DNA of 64,000 bases. Origin: Rosenbergiella collisarenosi. Its GTDB lineage: Bacteria > Pseudomonadota > Gammaproteobacteria > Enterobacterales > Enterobacteriaceae. The position numbers were made by a program, and so were the translations under genes. This document shows positions 9,123-18,558 of the stretch, piece by piece; positions within the stretch are counted from its first letter, which is position 1, and every line of letters starts with the position of its first letter. The notes below the pieces were generated by a model. The model was not told where the DNA came from. It ran no database searches and saw nothing but the letters and a program-made list of their open reading frames with translations. The stretch spans positions 434,001 through 498,000 of the forward strand of contig NZ_JABBFP010000002.1 in the NCBI RefSeq assembly GCF_018494085.1, written 5' to 3'.

Positions 9123-9917
9123 ATGCCCACAGATACTGCCATACTAGAGCTTGAGAGCCTGACTGCCGAACAGGCGATCGCTCAGCTCGCCGTTCGTTCG
9201 CCACTCATTCACTGCATCACCAACACTGTCGTACAGAATTTTACCGCCAATATGCTGCTTGCCGCCGGGGCGATTCCCGCGATGATTATCGACCCGAGCG
9301 AATGCCAAGAGTTCGCAGCGGTCGCCGACGGACTACTGCTGAACGTCGGTACCTTGCATCATGAACATTGTCCTACCTACTACCATGCGGCGGAAAATGC
9401 TCACCGATTCGCGAAGCCTTGGGTGCTCGATCCGGTTGCGGTGGGCGGTTTAACACTGCGTACCGAATTTTGCCGTAAGCTACTTGCGTTGCGTCCCAGC
9501 ATTATTCGCGGTAATGCCTCGGAGATAAGTGTATTGGCAGGAGAAGCGGCGACTGGACGTGGGCCAGAGACGCAAATGAGTACTGAGCAGGCACTCGCGG
9601 CTGCTCAGCAATTGGCCACCCATGCCGAGAGCATTGTAGTGATTACCGGCGAATACGATCTCATTACCGACGGTCAGCGAACGTATAAGGTTTCAGGCGG
9701 TAGCGCGCTGGCGACCCGCGTGACCGGCGCAGGCTGTGCGCTCTCTGCGCTATGTGCCGCCTTCGCGACGCTAGGTGGCGATCGCCTGATCAACGTTGCC
9801 AGTGGCTGTTGGATGATGTCACGGGCTGCTGAGTACGCGGCACAACACGCCGTTGGCCCTGGGACATTTGCGATGCATCTACTCGACGGATTTGCGCAGC
9901 TGAGGGCGGCGCCATGA
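9123..9917 (+). CDS. thiM: Hydroxyethylthiazole kinase
   Basis: Phosphorylates 4-methyl-5-(2-hydroxyethyl)thiazole in thiamine salvage. The ribokinase-like fold is recognisable from HCITNTVVQNFTANMLLAAG, the active-site segment VTGAGCALSAL near the C-terminus, and PWVLDPVAVG. I place the start at the ATG at 9123 (264 aa) because GGGAG lies 5 bases upstream; an in-frame GTG at 9111 would overlap that site. The TPP riboswitch precedes it and thiD overlaps it by 4 bp. Confidence 0.96.
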   Translation: MPTDTAILELESLTAEQAIAQLAVRSPLIHCITNTVVQNFTANMLLAAGAIPAMIIDPSECQEFAAVADGLLLNVGTLHHEHCPTYYHAAENAHRFAKPWVLDPVAVGGLTLRTEFCRKLLALRPSIIRGNASEISVLAGEAATGRGPETQMSTEQALAAAQQLATHAESIVVITGEYDLITDGQRTYKVSGGSALATRVTGAGCALSALCAAFATLGGDRLINVASGCWMMSRAAEYAAQHAVGPGTFAMHLLDGFAQLRAAP

Positions 9918-10732
9918 GCCCTTATAATCTCCTCAGCATTGCCGGCACAGACCCGTCCGGGGGGGCGGGGATCCAAGCCGATCTGAAAACCTTTAGTGCG
10001 CTCGGTGGCTATGGCGCAAGTGTTATTACGGCGCTGGTGGCCCAAAACACCTGTGGAGTACAGGGGGTATTTCCGGTTTCGGCAGAGTTTGTCGGTCAGC
10101 AATTAGACTCGGTGCTGTCCGATGTTAATATTACCAGTGTGAAGATGGGGATGTTGCATCGCCAAGAGATTATTGAAACGGTGGCCACAGCCTTACAAGG
10201 CTCAATGATCCCTTGGCGCATAGTGGATACGGTAATGCTCGCAAAAAGTGGCGATCCTCTGTTAGATCCTGATGCGATACGTTGCTTGTGTGAGGTCTTG
10301 ATCCCAACCGTTTCTATCATCACGCCTAATATTCCAGAAGCCGCGGCGCTACTCGATTGCCGTCCTGCACAGAGTGAACAGCAGATGCGCGATCAGGGCG
10401 AGCGACTCTTAGCACTAGGCTGTGAGGCGGTATTGATGAAAGGAGGGCATCTCCAAGCGGTAGAGAGTCCTGATTGGTTGATTACCTCAGCCGGACATCA
10501 ACGTTTTACTCAGCCGAGAATCGCCACGCGTAACACTCATGGAACGGGATGCAGCTTATCGGCAGCCCTAGCAGCCCTTCGACCACACTGTACTGACTGG
10601 TCGCAGACGACGTGGCTAGCGAAACGCTGGTTACAAGGGGCGATTGCACATGCTGATGAGCTAGATGTTGGACAGGGTCATGGCCCCGTCCACCACTTTT
10701 ATCAACATTGGCCGGTGACACTACCCCAATAG
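9914..10732 (+). CDS. thiD: Hydroxymethylpyrimidine/phosphomethylpyrimidine kinase
   Basis: Two-step kinase that makes HMP pyrophosphate for thiamine synthesis. The 272 residues include the N-terminal GTDPSGGAGIQADLKTF, the NIPEAAALL segment and the active-site HGTGCSLSAALAAL. Its ATG overlaps the thiM stop (ATGA), so the two are translationally coupled under the TPP riboswitch. Its 3' end overlaps the convergent yegS gene by 12 bp. Confidence 0.97.
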   Translation: MSPYNLLSIAGTDPSGGAGIQADLKTFSALGGYGASVITALVAQNTCGVQGVFPVSAEFVGQQLDSVLSDVNITSVKMGMLHRQEIIETVATALQGSMIPWRIVDTVMLAKSGDPLLDPDAIRCLCEVLIPTVSIITPNIPEAAALLDCRPAQSEQQMRDQGERLLALGCEAVLMKGGHLQAVESPDWLITSAGHQRFTQPRIATRNTHGTGCSLSAALAALRPHCTDWSQTTWLAKRWLQGAIAHADELDVGQGHGPVHHFYQHWPVTLPQ

Positions 10733-11611
10733 GGTACAAGGGCTGGGTAGACGAAAGCGGATCGCTTCGCCTAATACGTTGAAGTGAAAGCGAGTGCCGC
10801 TGTAGGGTTCGCCATCTAGATTAAAAGTCATGGTATGTTCGCTAGTGAGGGTAAATTCACTGGCGCGCTGATTGATGATATTCGGATTTTCATCATCACG
10901 CGTTAAGGCATGGAGCAGGGAGGGGAGAACCTCTTGGGCGGTGATAATGGTTAAGGCCAGCTGCTGATCATTGATCAAGGCGGTTGGGCATAATCGTTGT
11001 CCGCCCCCGGCGATACGGCCATTGCCGACCGCAATGACTAAGGCGTCGCCTTGCCATTGCCACTGTTCGCTAGTAATCGTGCAACTATCGGGCTTCAATC
11101 GGTCCATCCGTAGAAGTCCGTGCAGGATATAGGACGCGCCACCCAACGCTGATTTTAGCTTCTCTGGCGTCTCAGTGGTGATCCGCGTTCCAAAGCCACC
11201 CGTTGCCATGTTGATAAAGTAGTGCTGTTGGTTGACACACGCCAGGTCGATGGGATGAGCCGTCGCAGTCAGGGCTAACCGCAGCGCCGCCTCAGGTTCT
11301 TGGGGTATCCCCACACTGGTAGCGAAGTCATTCGCCGTTCCTAAAGGTAGTACGGCGAGGGGGGGACGTTGATCCGCGGAGAATTGCATTAAGCTATTTA
11401 CTGCCTCGTTTAGGCTACCATCACCGCCGCCGACGATAAGGGTTGAACAGCGTGCAGCAATAGCTTCTTTAATGAAGCGATGGCAGTCACCAAACTCCCA
11501 GGTCACTCTGACTTGTAGGTTGATCCCCTCATCGCGCAATTGAGTGACCGCGTCACGGATGGTGGGCTCACTGGCTTTTTTGCCGTTTAAAATCAGAAAC
11601 GCTGGGGCCAT
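10721..11611 (-). CDS. yegS: Lipid kinase YegS
   Basis: Diacylglycerol-kinase-fold lipid kinase; E. coli YegS phosphorylates phosphatidylglycerol in vitro. The nucleotide-binding motif GGGDGSLNEAVNSL is near residue 60, and PLGTANDFATSVGIP and NMATGGFGT follow. I choose the ATG at 11611 (protein starting MAPAFLILNGKK, 296 aa) because a GAAGG site is about 8 bases upstream; an ATG two codons earlier at 11617 is too close to it. The 3' end overlaps thiD tail to tail. Confidence 0.93.
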   Translation of the reverse strand: MAPAFLILNGKKASEPTIRDAVTQLRDEGINLQVRVTWEFGDCHRFIKEAIAARCSTLIVGGGDGSLNEAVNSLMQFSADQRPPLAVLPLGTANDFATSVGIPQEPEAALRLALTATAHPIDLACVNQQHYFINMATGGFGTRITTETPEKLKSALGGASYILHGLLRMDRLKPDSCTITSEQWQWQGDALVIAVGNGRIAGGGQRLCPTALINDQQLALTIITAQEVLPSLLHALTRDDENPNIINQRASEFTLTSEHTMTFNLDGEPYSGTRFHFNVLGEAIRFRLPSPCTLLG

Positions 11612-11644
11612 GCTCATTACCTTCGCTTAATCAAATGGGCTTCT

Positions 11645-12997
11645 TTATACCATATCTTGACGATGCGGCGCTTGTGTTGTCTGTCCCATTTCCAAATGGC
11701 GCACTAACAGTGCGAACTCAAGTGTTGTGTCGGCAGGGATGGGGAGCCATACACGATAACCATCACCGGGGGCCACGATGATATCTCGATGATTTTTATC
11801 TCTGAGAGTCGTAAGGGTAAACGAGAAGTTCCCCTTGGGCGTCATCACTTCCAACTGGTCACCGCACTGAAACTTATTTTTAACGATCACCTCGGCGAAA
11901 CCTTGATCGCGCGCTTGGCTAAACTCACCCACAAATTGCTGGCGGTCGGACACGGAATAGCCCTGTTGAATATTCTGATAGCTATCGTGGGTATGGCGGC
12001 GTAAAAAACCTTCGGTATAGCCGCGGTGGGCTAAGCCTTCCAATGTGGTCAGGAGCGAGCGGTCAAAAGGCTTGCCGGCTTGCGCATCATCGATAGCTTT
12101 ACGATACACCTGCGCAGTGCGCGCACAGTAGTAGAAGGACTTAGTGCGGCCTTCGATTTTCAAAGAGTGCACGCCGAGTTCGCTAAGGCGCGGCACATGT
12201 TCTACCGCACGTAAATCTTTCGAATTCATGATATAGGTCCCATGCTCATCTTCCGTCGCACTCATCGGTTCATCGGGACGCATTTTATCCGTTAAGAGCA
12301 GAGCCTGCTGGGTGGTCGGCCCTATGCCAAGGGTTGGGGCTGGCGAGACGCGCTCTACGATATCACCACACTCATTTTCACGGGCTGCGGTGACTTTATA
12401 GTCCCAGCGACAGGCGTTAGTACAGGTCCCTTGGTTAGGATCACGTTTATTTAAATAGCCCGAGAGTAAACAACGGCCGGAGTAGGCCATACAGAGCGCG
12501 CCATGTACGAACACTTCGAGTTCCATCTCGGGGACGCGTTGGCGGATCTCGGCAATTTCTTCTAACGATAGCTCACGAGAGAGAATGACTCGGCTGATGC
12601 CCTGAGTTTGCCAAAATGCGACGGTGGCCCAATTGACCGCATTTGCCTGTACTGACAGATGGATGGGGAGGGTGGGGAAGTGTTCGCGCACCAGCATGAT
12701 TAACCCGGGGTCAGACATAATTAGTGCGTCGGGTTGCATCGCGACGACCGGCGTTAGATCGCGGATAAAGGTCTTAAGTTTTGCGTTATGCGGCGCAATA
12801 TTGCTCACCACATAAAATTTCTTGCCCAATTGATGCGCTTCTTGAATGCCAAGCGCTAGATTTTCTAACGTAAATTCATTGTTTCTTACGCGCAGGCTAT
12901 AGCGGGGTTGCCCCGCATAGACGGCATCTGCCCCATAGGCGAACGCATAGCGCATATTTTTTAGCGAACCGGCTGGAGAGAGTAATTCGGTTGTCAT
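11645..12997 (-). CDS. trhP: tRNA 5-hydroxyuridine modification protein (U32 peptidase family)
   Basis: Formerly YegQ. In E. coli it works in prephenate-dependent 5-hydroxylation of U34, a step towards cmo5U in tRNA. The U32 family signature appears in ELEVFVHGALCMAYSGRC around residue 160-175, with further cysteines in QGTCTNACRWDY consistent with an iron-sulfur cluster. The N-terminus begins ELLSPAGSLKNMRYAFAYGADAVY as in relatives. 450 residues, close to the E. coli length. It lies between yegS and yegD as a single gene on this strand. Confidence 0.93.
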   Translation of the reverse strand: MTTELLSPAGSLKNMRYAFAYGADAVYAGQPRYSLRVRNNEFTLENLALGIQEAHQLGKKFYVVSNIAPHNAKLKTFIRDLTPVVAMQPDALIMSDPGLIMLVREHFPTLPIHLSVQANAVNWATVAFWQTQGISRVILSRELSLEEIAEIRQRVPEMELEVFVHGALCMAYSGRCLLSGYLNKRDPNQGTCTNACRWDYKVTAARENECGDIVERVSPAPTLGIGPTTQQALLLTDKMRPDEPMSATEDEHGTYIMNSKDLRAVEHVPRLSELGVHSLKIEGRTKSFYYCARTAQVYRKAIDDAQAGKPFDRSLLTTLEGLAHRGYTEGFLRRHTHDSYQNIQQGYSVSDRQQFVGEFSQARDQGFAEVIVKNKFQCGDQLEVMTPKGNFSFTLTTLRDKNHRDIIVAPGDGYRVWLPIPADTTLEFALLVRHLEMGQTTQAPHRQDMV

Positions 12998-13105
12998 CGT
13001 CCTATCCCAAACTTAAGCAGAGCTGTCTATTTCCCTGCAAAAGTTGGGGATTCTAGGGGGCGAGTGGTAGCTCGACAATGACTAACCGCAGATGTCTTGA
13101 TCTGA

Positions 13106-14458
13106 CTACCTAAAAAGGGTATTCGCCCAGCGGGTCAGCCCTAGAGTGACTGAGCCGAAATCATCCCCTTGAATGATAGGGGTGTTCGGTAGCAGCTGTT
13201 CTAATGCGTGGCGCAGGAGAGGAGAGCGCGCGCTACCCCCCGTCAGATAGATGACCTCGGGGGTCAGTGTCGATTGCTCCATGACCTCGACGACCTGTTG
13301 TAGCATTTTTTGTAGAGGAGAATCGATCGCCTCGCGTAACGCGTCTGCAGATAAGCCGTGGTCTAGCCCCGCCTCAAGGTAGGCGAGATCAATGGTGGTC
13401 GACGATTGCGCTGAAAGGTCAATTTTCGCTTGCTCCGCGCTACGTACGAGCTGATAACTCTGCTTCTCTCGCCACAGCGTGAGCAGTCGTGCGACCGACT
13501 CGGGATGCTGGGCATCTTTGACCATTTGCTGTAACTGTTGACCGCCCGCGGCGCTATAGAAATCGCCTTGCGCCATCACATCGTTAATCGCCACCGCATT
13601 CCACCAAGGTAACAGCGGCAAGGCTTTACCCGAGCGAGAAGGGCTACCTGCCCCCAATAGCGGCATAAACTGCTTATAGGCCAGCATAATATCGAGGTCG
13701 TTCCCGCCGACGCGACAGCCGCTATGGGCGAGAAGACTCTCGTTTCGCTCCGCCTTATCACGCCACTGGGGGCCCATTAGTAGTAATGAGCAGTCGGTTG
13801 TTCCGCCGCCAATATCGACGACCAGTACTCGCGTTTCGCGAGTCAGTTGTGCTTCATACTCTAAGCCTGCGGCGACGGGCTCGAATTGAAACTCGACATC
13901 GCGAAAGCCTGCACGTAGGGCGGCACGACGCAGGATACCGACAGCCTGTTGGTTAGCATCCTCTCCCCCCGTTCCTTGGAAATTCACCGGGCGGCCAATC
14001 ACCGCTTGTTCGATGGGGCTTTGCGTCTGTAACTCCGCTTGCTGACGGATGTGCAGCATCATGGCGCAGACGACATCGTCGAAAAAGGCAATCTGTTGAG
14101 GTTTAAGCCCTTTAGCGCCGAGGAAGGATTTGGGCGATTTCACAAACCACACGTCTTGAGGGTCTGCAATATATTGGTTGAGGGCATCCAAGCCAAACTG
14201 AACGCTATGCGCAGCCACCGGCAGGTCTTCATCACGGTTGGTACGTAGTGCCTGCTGTAATAGAGCCGTTTCGGCGGCGGTTTGATAGCTAACGCCGTGT
14301 TGGCGGTAGAGCCATTCGCTGACGACCGAACGGATCGGCGCGCTGATCATCGAGGGGAGTAATTTGTCGCTACCTGCTAGAGGCAGTTGTCGAAACTGAC
14401 CTTCGCGTTCTATCGCAACTGAGCAGTTTGCTGTCCCATAATCGAAACCAATTACCAT
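13106..14458 (-). CDS. yegD: Hsp70-family protein YegD
   Basis: A short member of the Hsp70/actin ATPase superfamily with the nucleotide-binding domain but without the usual peptide-binding domain and lid. The phosphate-1 motif GFDYGTANCSVA is at the N-terminus, the phosphate-2 motif VVDIGGGTTDCSLL lies mid-protein, and the adenosine motif YLTGGSARSPLL is near the end. 450 residues, like E. coli YegD. Function is poorly known. Orientation and neighbours (trhP, then udk) match the E. coli chromosome. Confidence 0.94.
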   Translation of the reverse strand: MVIGFDYGTANCSVAIEREGQFRQLPLAGSDKLLPSMISAPIRSVVSEWLYRQHGVSYQTAAETALLQQALRTNRDEDLPVAAHSVQFGLDALNQYIADPQDVWFVKSPKSFLGAKGLKPQQIAFFDDVVCAMMLHIRQQAELQTQSPIEQAVIGRPVNFQGTGGEDANQQAVGILRRAALRAGFRDVEFQFEPVAAGLEYEAQLTRETRVLVVDIGGGTTDCSLLLMGPQWRDKAERNESLLAHSGCRVGGNDLDIMLAYKQFMPLLGAGSPSRSGKALPLLPWWNAVAINDVMAQGDFYSAAGGQQLQQMVKDAQHPESVARLLTLWREKQSYQLVRSAEQAKIDLSAQSSTTIDLAYLEAGLDHGLSADALREAIDSPLQKMLQQVVEVMEQSTLTPEVIYLTGGSARSPLLRHALEQLLPNTPIIQGDDFGSVTLGLTRWANTLFR

Positions 14459-14524
14459 GTTATACCCCCCTTAATAAAAGGGGCGCACTTTAACGGGTTA
14501 CCAAGTAAAGTCAATCGCTAACTA

Positions 14525-15145
14525 TTACTGGTCTAAAGATAAGAGCTGTTGACGCGTATGAGGATGTTCCATTCCGGCGATTTTTGCGGCGAGCGTGCCT
14601 AAAAAATGTTGGGTGGTCGCAGGCTTTCCCTGTAAGAATAGCGTGAGCGGAAGGGCGATGATAATGATTAACTCAACCGCATTGATCGGCTTGAACGCAA
14701 CCTTTCGTTGTAAGGCCAGAAAGGCTAGGCTACAACACGCACCGAGGAGAAAGCCGCTAATAACTTCGCTTGGCGAGTGTGCATGGAGTACCAGACGAGA
14801 GTAGGCAATTGCCAAAGCGAAAAGGTAGCCGATAAATACCAGCGTAAGCGGACGCTTAAGGGCAAAGCCGCGGGCGATAAACCAAAAGAAGATCGGCCAG
14901 AAGGTGGTCGACATCGTGGTATGGCCACTAAAACCGGTAAAGTTATAGCGCGCGCTACCAATCAAAAATCCAAGAAATAAGACCTTAGAAATACTCACGA
15001 CTAAGCCTGCGACCCCGAAGCTGCCTAACCAAGCGATGACGGTGGCGAAGCGCGACGTGTTGTAGAACAGCGCGAAAGCCATGACTACTGCGCTGGGCAG
15101 CAGCAGCATGCTGTCGCCAAAAAAGGTCAAGGTTTGCCAGTGCAT
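14525..15145 (-). CDS. PAP2-family membrane phosphatase, divergent
   Basis: Inner-membrane protein of about 206 residues with roughly five to six hydrophobic helices. The PAP2 motif 2 is present as FSGHTTMS, with the catalytic His. Motif 3 reads SRLVLHAHSPSE, with the usual final Asp replaced by Glu, and motif 1 is not canonical (a Lys and an Arg 12 residues apart). It may dephosphorylate a lipid or undecaprenyl pyrophosphate, as relatives such as LpxT, PgpB and BacA-type enzymes do, but the substrate cannot be read. I prefer the ATG at 15145 after GGGGA; an upstream TTG at 15187 is open. Confidence 0.75.
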   Translation of the reverse strand: MHWQTLTFFGDSMLLLPSAVVMAFALFYNTSRFATVIAWLGSFGVAGLVVSISKVLFLGFLIGSARYNFTGFSGHTTMSTTFWPIFFWFIARGFALKRPLTLVFIGYLFALAIAYSRLVLHAHSPSEVISGFLLGACCSLAFLALQRKVAFKPINAVELIIIIALPLTLFLQGKPATTQHFLGTLAAKIAGMEHPHTRQQLLSLDQ

Positions 15146-15369
15146 AAATCCCCAAAAGTCTTGAATGATTGGCCGTCCGTCAGCCAATACCGCGCGCTAG
15201 TGTAGCGAACCGGTGGTAAAAAAACAGCGCTAAACTCTTAAATGCTAGTGCTTTTCGCTAGCATCACAGGTATGAAACCCTTATAATCATCGGCGTTTAT
15301 CCTCCCATTTAGCTTGAGTACTTGCTTAATATCGTAGGTGTTTCGGCTTCAGTTTCAGGTTGTAAAATA

Positions 15370-16011
15370 ATGACTGACCAGTCCCATCAGTGTGTGATTA
15401 TCGGAATTGCGGGCGCGTCCGCATCCGGAAAAAGTTTAATTGCTAGTACGCTTTATCGTGAAATTCGTGACCAAGTGGGTGATGAACATATCGGTGTTAT
15501 CCCTGAAGATTGCTATTATCGTGACCAGAGCCACCTCACGATGGAAGAGCGAATCAAGACGAACTATGACCATCCCAATGCGATGGATCACGATTTATTA
15601 CTCAACCAGCTGCAAGCAATTAAGTCAGGTCAGTCGATTGAATTGCCGATGTACAGTTATTCCGAACACACCCGCATGGCAAAAACGCAGACGCTTAAGC
15701 CTAAGAAAGTCATTATTTTGGAAGGGATCTTACTCCTTACCGACGCTCGCCTGCGTAACGAACTAAACTTCTCGATCTTTGTAGATACCCCATTAGACAT
15801 TTGCCTGATGCGCAGAATGAAACGCGATGTCAACGAGCGTGGTCGCTCAATGGACTCGGTGATGACTCAGTATCAGAAAACCGTCCGTCCGATGTTCTTA
15901 CAGTTTATCGAACCCTCAAAACAGTATGCTGACATTATTGTCCCTCGCGGCGGAAAAAATCGCATTGCGATCGATATTTTAAAAGCTAAGATTAATCAAT
16001 TCTTTGAGTAA
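15370..16011 (+). CDS. udk: Uridine/cytidine kinase
   Basis: Pyrimidine salvage kinase that phosphorylates uridine and cytidine with GTP or ATP. The P-loop GASASGKS is at residues 14-21, and [13 protein letters not shown] and [17 protein letters not shown] are family hallmarks. From the ATG at 15370 the protein is 213 residues and aligns from its first residue with E. coli Udk; the in-frame upstream ATG at 15322 would add 16 unmatched residues. First gene of a udk-dcd-asmA run with gaps of 33 and 21 bp. Confidence 0.97.
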   Translation: MTDQSHQCVIIGIAGASASGKSLIASTLYREIRDQVGDEHIGVIPEDCYYRDQSHLTMEERIKTNYDHPNAMDHDLLLNQLQAIKSGQSIELPMYSYSEHTRMAKTQTLKPKKVIILEGILLLTDARLRNELNFSIFVDTPLDICLMRRMKRDVNERGRSMDSVMTQYQKTVRPMFLQFIEPSKQYADIIVPRGGKNRIAIDILKAKINQFFE

Positions 16012-16044
16012 ATTTTACTGGCAGTATTTTATTAGGGAACCACT

Positions 16045-16626
16045 ATGAGATTATGCGACCGAGACATTGAGGCTTGGATGGACGAAGGTAAACTCGGTAT
16101 CGAGCCTCGCCCGCCCGTCGAGCGGATAAATGGTGCCACGGTTGACGTACGCTTAGGGAATGGCTTTCGTACTTTCCGCGGGCATACCGCGGCGTTTATC
16201 GATCTGAGTGGCCCTAAGGACGAGGTGAGTGCCTCCTTAGAACGAGTGATGAGCGAAGAGATTGTACTTAAAGAGGACGAAGCCTTTTTCTTGCATCCCG
16301 GTGAGTTGGCACTCGCCGTAACCTATGAGTCGGTCACGTTACCTAATGATTTGGTAGGCTGGCTCGATGGTCGCTCGTCGCTAGCGCGCCTAGGGCTAAT
16401 GGTACACGTCACTGCACACCGCATCGACCCAGGTTGGAAAGGACGGATCGTGTTAGAATTCTTTAACTCTGGGAAACTCCCGTTAGCGCTACGTCCAGGC
16501 ATGTTAATCGGGGCGTTGAGTTTCGAACCCTTATCGGGACCTGCCGCGCGGCCTTATAACAGCCGCCTAGATGCTAAATATCGCGATCAGCAAAGTGCCG
16601 TAGCTAGCCGAATCGATAAAGACTAA
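16045..16626 (+). CDS. dcd: dCTP deaminase
   Basis: Converts dCTP to dUTP, the main source of dUMP for thymidylate synthesis in enterobacteria. The 193 residues match the family exactly; the trimer active-site elements RSSLARLGL and [15 protein letters not shown] are present, and the N-terminus [17 protein letters not shown] is typical. Lies 33 bp after udk and 21 bp before asmA on the same strand. Confidence 0.98.
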   Translation: MRLCDRDIEAWMDEGKLGIEPRPPVERINGATVDVRLGNGFRTFRGHTAAFIDLSGPKDEVSASLERVMSEEIVLKEDEAFFLHPGELALAVTYESVTLPNDLVGWLDGRSSLARLGLMVHVTAHRIDPGWKGRIVLEFFNSGKLPLALRPGMLIGALSFEPLSGPAARPYNSRLDAKYRDQQSAVASRIDKD

Positions 16627-16647
16627 TTTCGCTCAAAGGGAGATGGC

Positions 16648-18465
16648 ATGAGAAAGCTGATAACCACCTTCGCCATTCTCATTGCGGTACTCGTCGCAGG
16701 AATGTGCACGTTAGTATTGTTAGTGAATCCCAATGACTTTAAGCACTATATGGTGCAGCAAGTCGAGAAACGCAGTGGTTATCAATTGATGCTGAAAGGG
16801 GATTTGCGCTGGCATGTTTGGCCTAAACTCAGCATTTTGAGCGGTCCCATATCGTTGACGGCGCCAGGAGCTTCCCAGCCTGCAGTTACCGCCGATAATA
16901 TGCGCTTGGATGTGGAATTACTGCCGCTGCTTTCTCATCAGTTGCGCGTGAGTAAGGTGTTGGTCACGCGCGCCGTACTGCAAGCTCTCCCCGATGCGGC
17001 GGCGAAAAGCACCGATACTGGCCCGATTGCCCCCGATGAACCCTCTTCTTTTTCACCCTCCCTCGGCCACTGGTCGCTGGATATCGCCCACGTTTCCATC
17101 GTGAATAGCTTGCTTATCTGGCAAGATCCGCAGGGCGAACAGCTGAATTTCCGTGAATTAAATCTCGACCTTCATCAAGATGAGAGCCGTGTAGGGCACT
17201 ATCGTTTAAGTACCGCGTTGACGCGTAATCAGCAAACTTTTTCCCTAGATGTCGAGGGGCAGATGGATGCGCGCCATTATCCTTTTAAGCTGGCCTTCTC
17301 GGTTGACCGAGGCGACTATCAGCTGCAGGGCGTCTCACTGCCAGAGCAAGGGGTAAAGGGCCAGACCTCTTTTACTGCCCAATGGTCGCCACGTAACAAT
17401 GCGTTTGATCTGACTAATTTTACCTTACAGGCCAACGACAGTGATTTCAGTGGGGAGGCCCGCGGGCGGTTAGCGCCCTCGCTGCAGTTAGCCCTAACGT
17501 TACACGCCAAAAAGGCCAACTTTGATCAGTTGCTGTTAACGCGGCACTCAGTGACTCAGCAAACAAACGCTGATGACTCGACTTCGACAGACAATACCGT
17601 GACATCGGCGCATCGCCGCTCGCCGGTGGTGGTAGAAGAAAATAATCGCGGATTTATCGACTGGTTGAACCATAGCGAGATATCGAGTGAGTTGACCGCG
17701 GATCAAGCCACTTGGCACGGTGTCACGGTCAGCAAGTTGGCGTTATCTGCACAAAATTCACAGGGAATGATGGCGTTAAAAACGTTATCAGGACAGGTCG
17801 GTAACGGGCATTTTGCTCTAAACGGTAGTGTCGATTTCCGCCCAGAACTCGCCGACGTTCAGATCCATACTGACTTGCAACGTATCCCCTTGCAGATTGT
17901 CCAGCCTCTATTACAAATTCCGCCCGTTCTCCATGGCGATATTTCACTCTTGGGGCAGTTTTCAGGGCGAGGCTTACAGGGCAAAGAGATACTGACGCAG
18001 TGGCAAGGGCAATCTCAGGTCGAATTACTCAGCTTGGATATCCCACGGATGAACGTTCAACAAATGGTTATCGATGCCGTCACCCGGGCGAGCAACCGCG
18101 TCAATTCTGATCCTAAGCTGCATCCGGTTATCCCTGATATGCGCGGTGAATTTACCTTGGCTAACGGGGCCTTACAGCTTACGCGGTTACAGGGCGAGAA
18201 TGCGCAGGTTTCTCTGAATGCATTAGGTAATATTAACTTCGCGCAGCGGGGTCTTGATATTACCTTCAATCTACTCACTCGAGGATGGAAAGGCGACCCT
18301 GAGATGCTGGCGCTCCTGGCGAATCAACCTATCCCGCTGCGCTTCTATGGGCCTTGGGATCATCTGCAATATTCGCTATCCGTCGATAAATTATTAAGAA
18401 GTAACCTTAAGAGCCGATTACAGCAGTGGCTGAAGGATAACGATAAGAGTAAACATACCCCGTGA
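16648..18465 (+). CDS. asmA: AsmA family outer-membrane assembly protein
   Basis: Large periplasmic protein anchored by one N-terminal helix (about 5-28). AsmA-like proteins are thought to act as bridge-like lipid carriers between the membranes; E. coli asmA mutants suppress outer-membrane protein assembly defects. The N-terminal VNPNDFKHYMVQQVEKRSGY and C-terminal LARVTASITIC-antisense region (DAVTRASNRVNSD in the protein) are family-typical. 605 residues against about 617 in E. coli. Last gene of udk-dcd-asmA. The next gene is galF only 93 bp away, where E. coli has the colanic acid cluster. Confidence 0.95.
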   Translation: MRKLITTFAILIAVLVAGMCTLVLLVNPNDFKHYMVQQVEKRSGYQLMLKGDLRWHVWPKLSILSGPISLTAPGASQPAVTADNMRLDVELLPLLSHQLRVSKVLVTRAVLQALPDAAAKSTDTGPIAPDEPSSFSPSLGHWSLDIAHVSIVNSLLIWQDPQGEQLNFRELNLDLHQDESRVGHYRLSTALTRNQQTFSLDVEGQMDARHYPFKLAFSVDRGDYQLQGVSLPEQGVKGQTSFTAQWSPRNNAFDLTNFTLQANDSDFSGEARGRLAPSLQLALTLHAKKANFDQLLLTRHSVTQQTNADDSTSTDNTVTSAHRRSPVVVEENNRGFIDWLNHSEISSELTADQATWHGVTVSKLALSAQNSQGMMALKTLSGQVGNGHFALNGSVDFRPELADVQIHTDLQRIPLQIVQPLLQIPPVLHGDISLLGQFSGRGLQGKEILTQWQGQSQVELLSLDIPRMNVQQMVIDAVTRASNRVNSDPKLHPVIPDMRGEFTLANGALQLTRLQGENAQVSLNALGNINFAQRGLDITFNLLTRGWKGDPEMLALLANQPIPLRFYGPWDHLQYSLSVDKLLRSNLKSRLQQWLKDNDKSKHTP

Positions 18466-18474
18466 CGCGGTGAA

Positions 18475-18495
18475 GGGCGAGTTTCAGACTCGCCC
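18475..18495 (+). terminator. Hairpin between asmA and galF
   Basis: An 8-bp perfect stem GGGCGAGT/ACTCGCCC with a 5-base loop sits just after the asmA stop. No T tract follows, so it is a weak intrinsic terminator at best. Confidence 0.5.
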
Positions 18496-18558
18496 TATGC
18501 TCTATGCACAGAGGCTCGCCGATACTGTTTTGCATGCAACCTAACGAGTGGAAAATAG

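Noticed and set aside
15242..15264. Inverted repeat ATGCTAG/CTAGCAT between the PAP2 gene and udk
   Set aside because: Short stem without a T run; could be chance or a minor promoter-region palindrome, so no feature was called.
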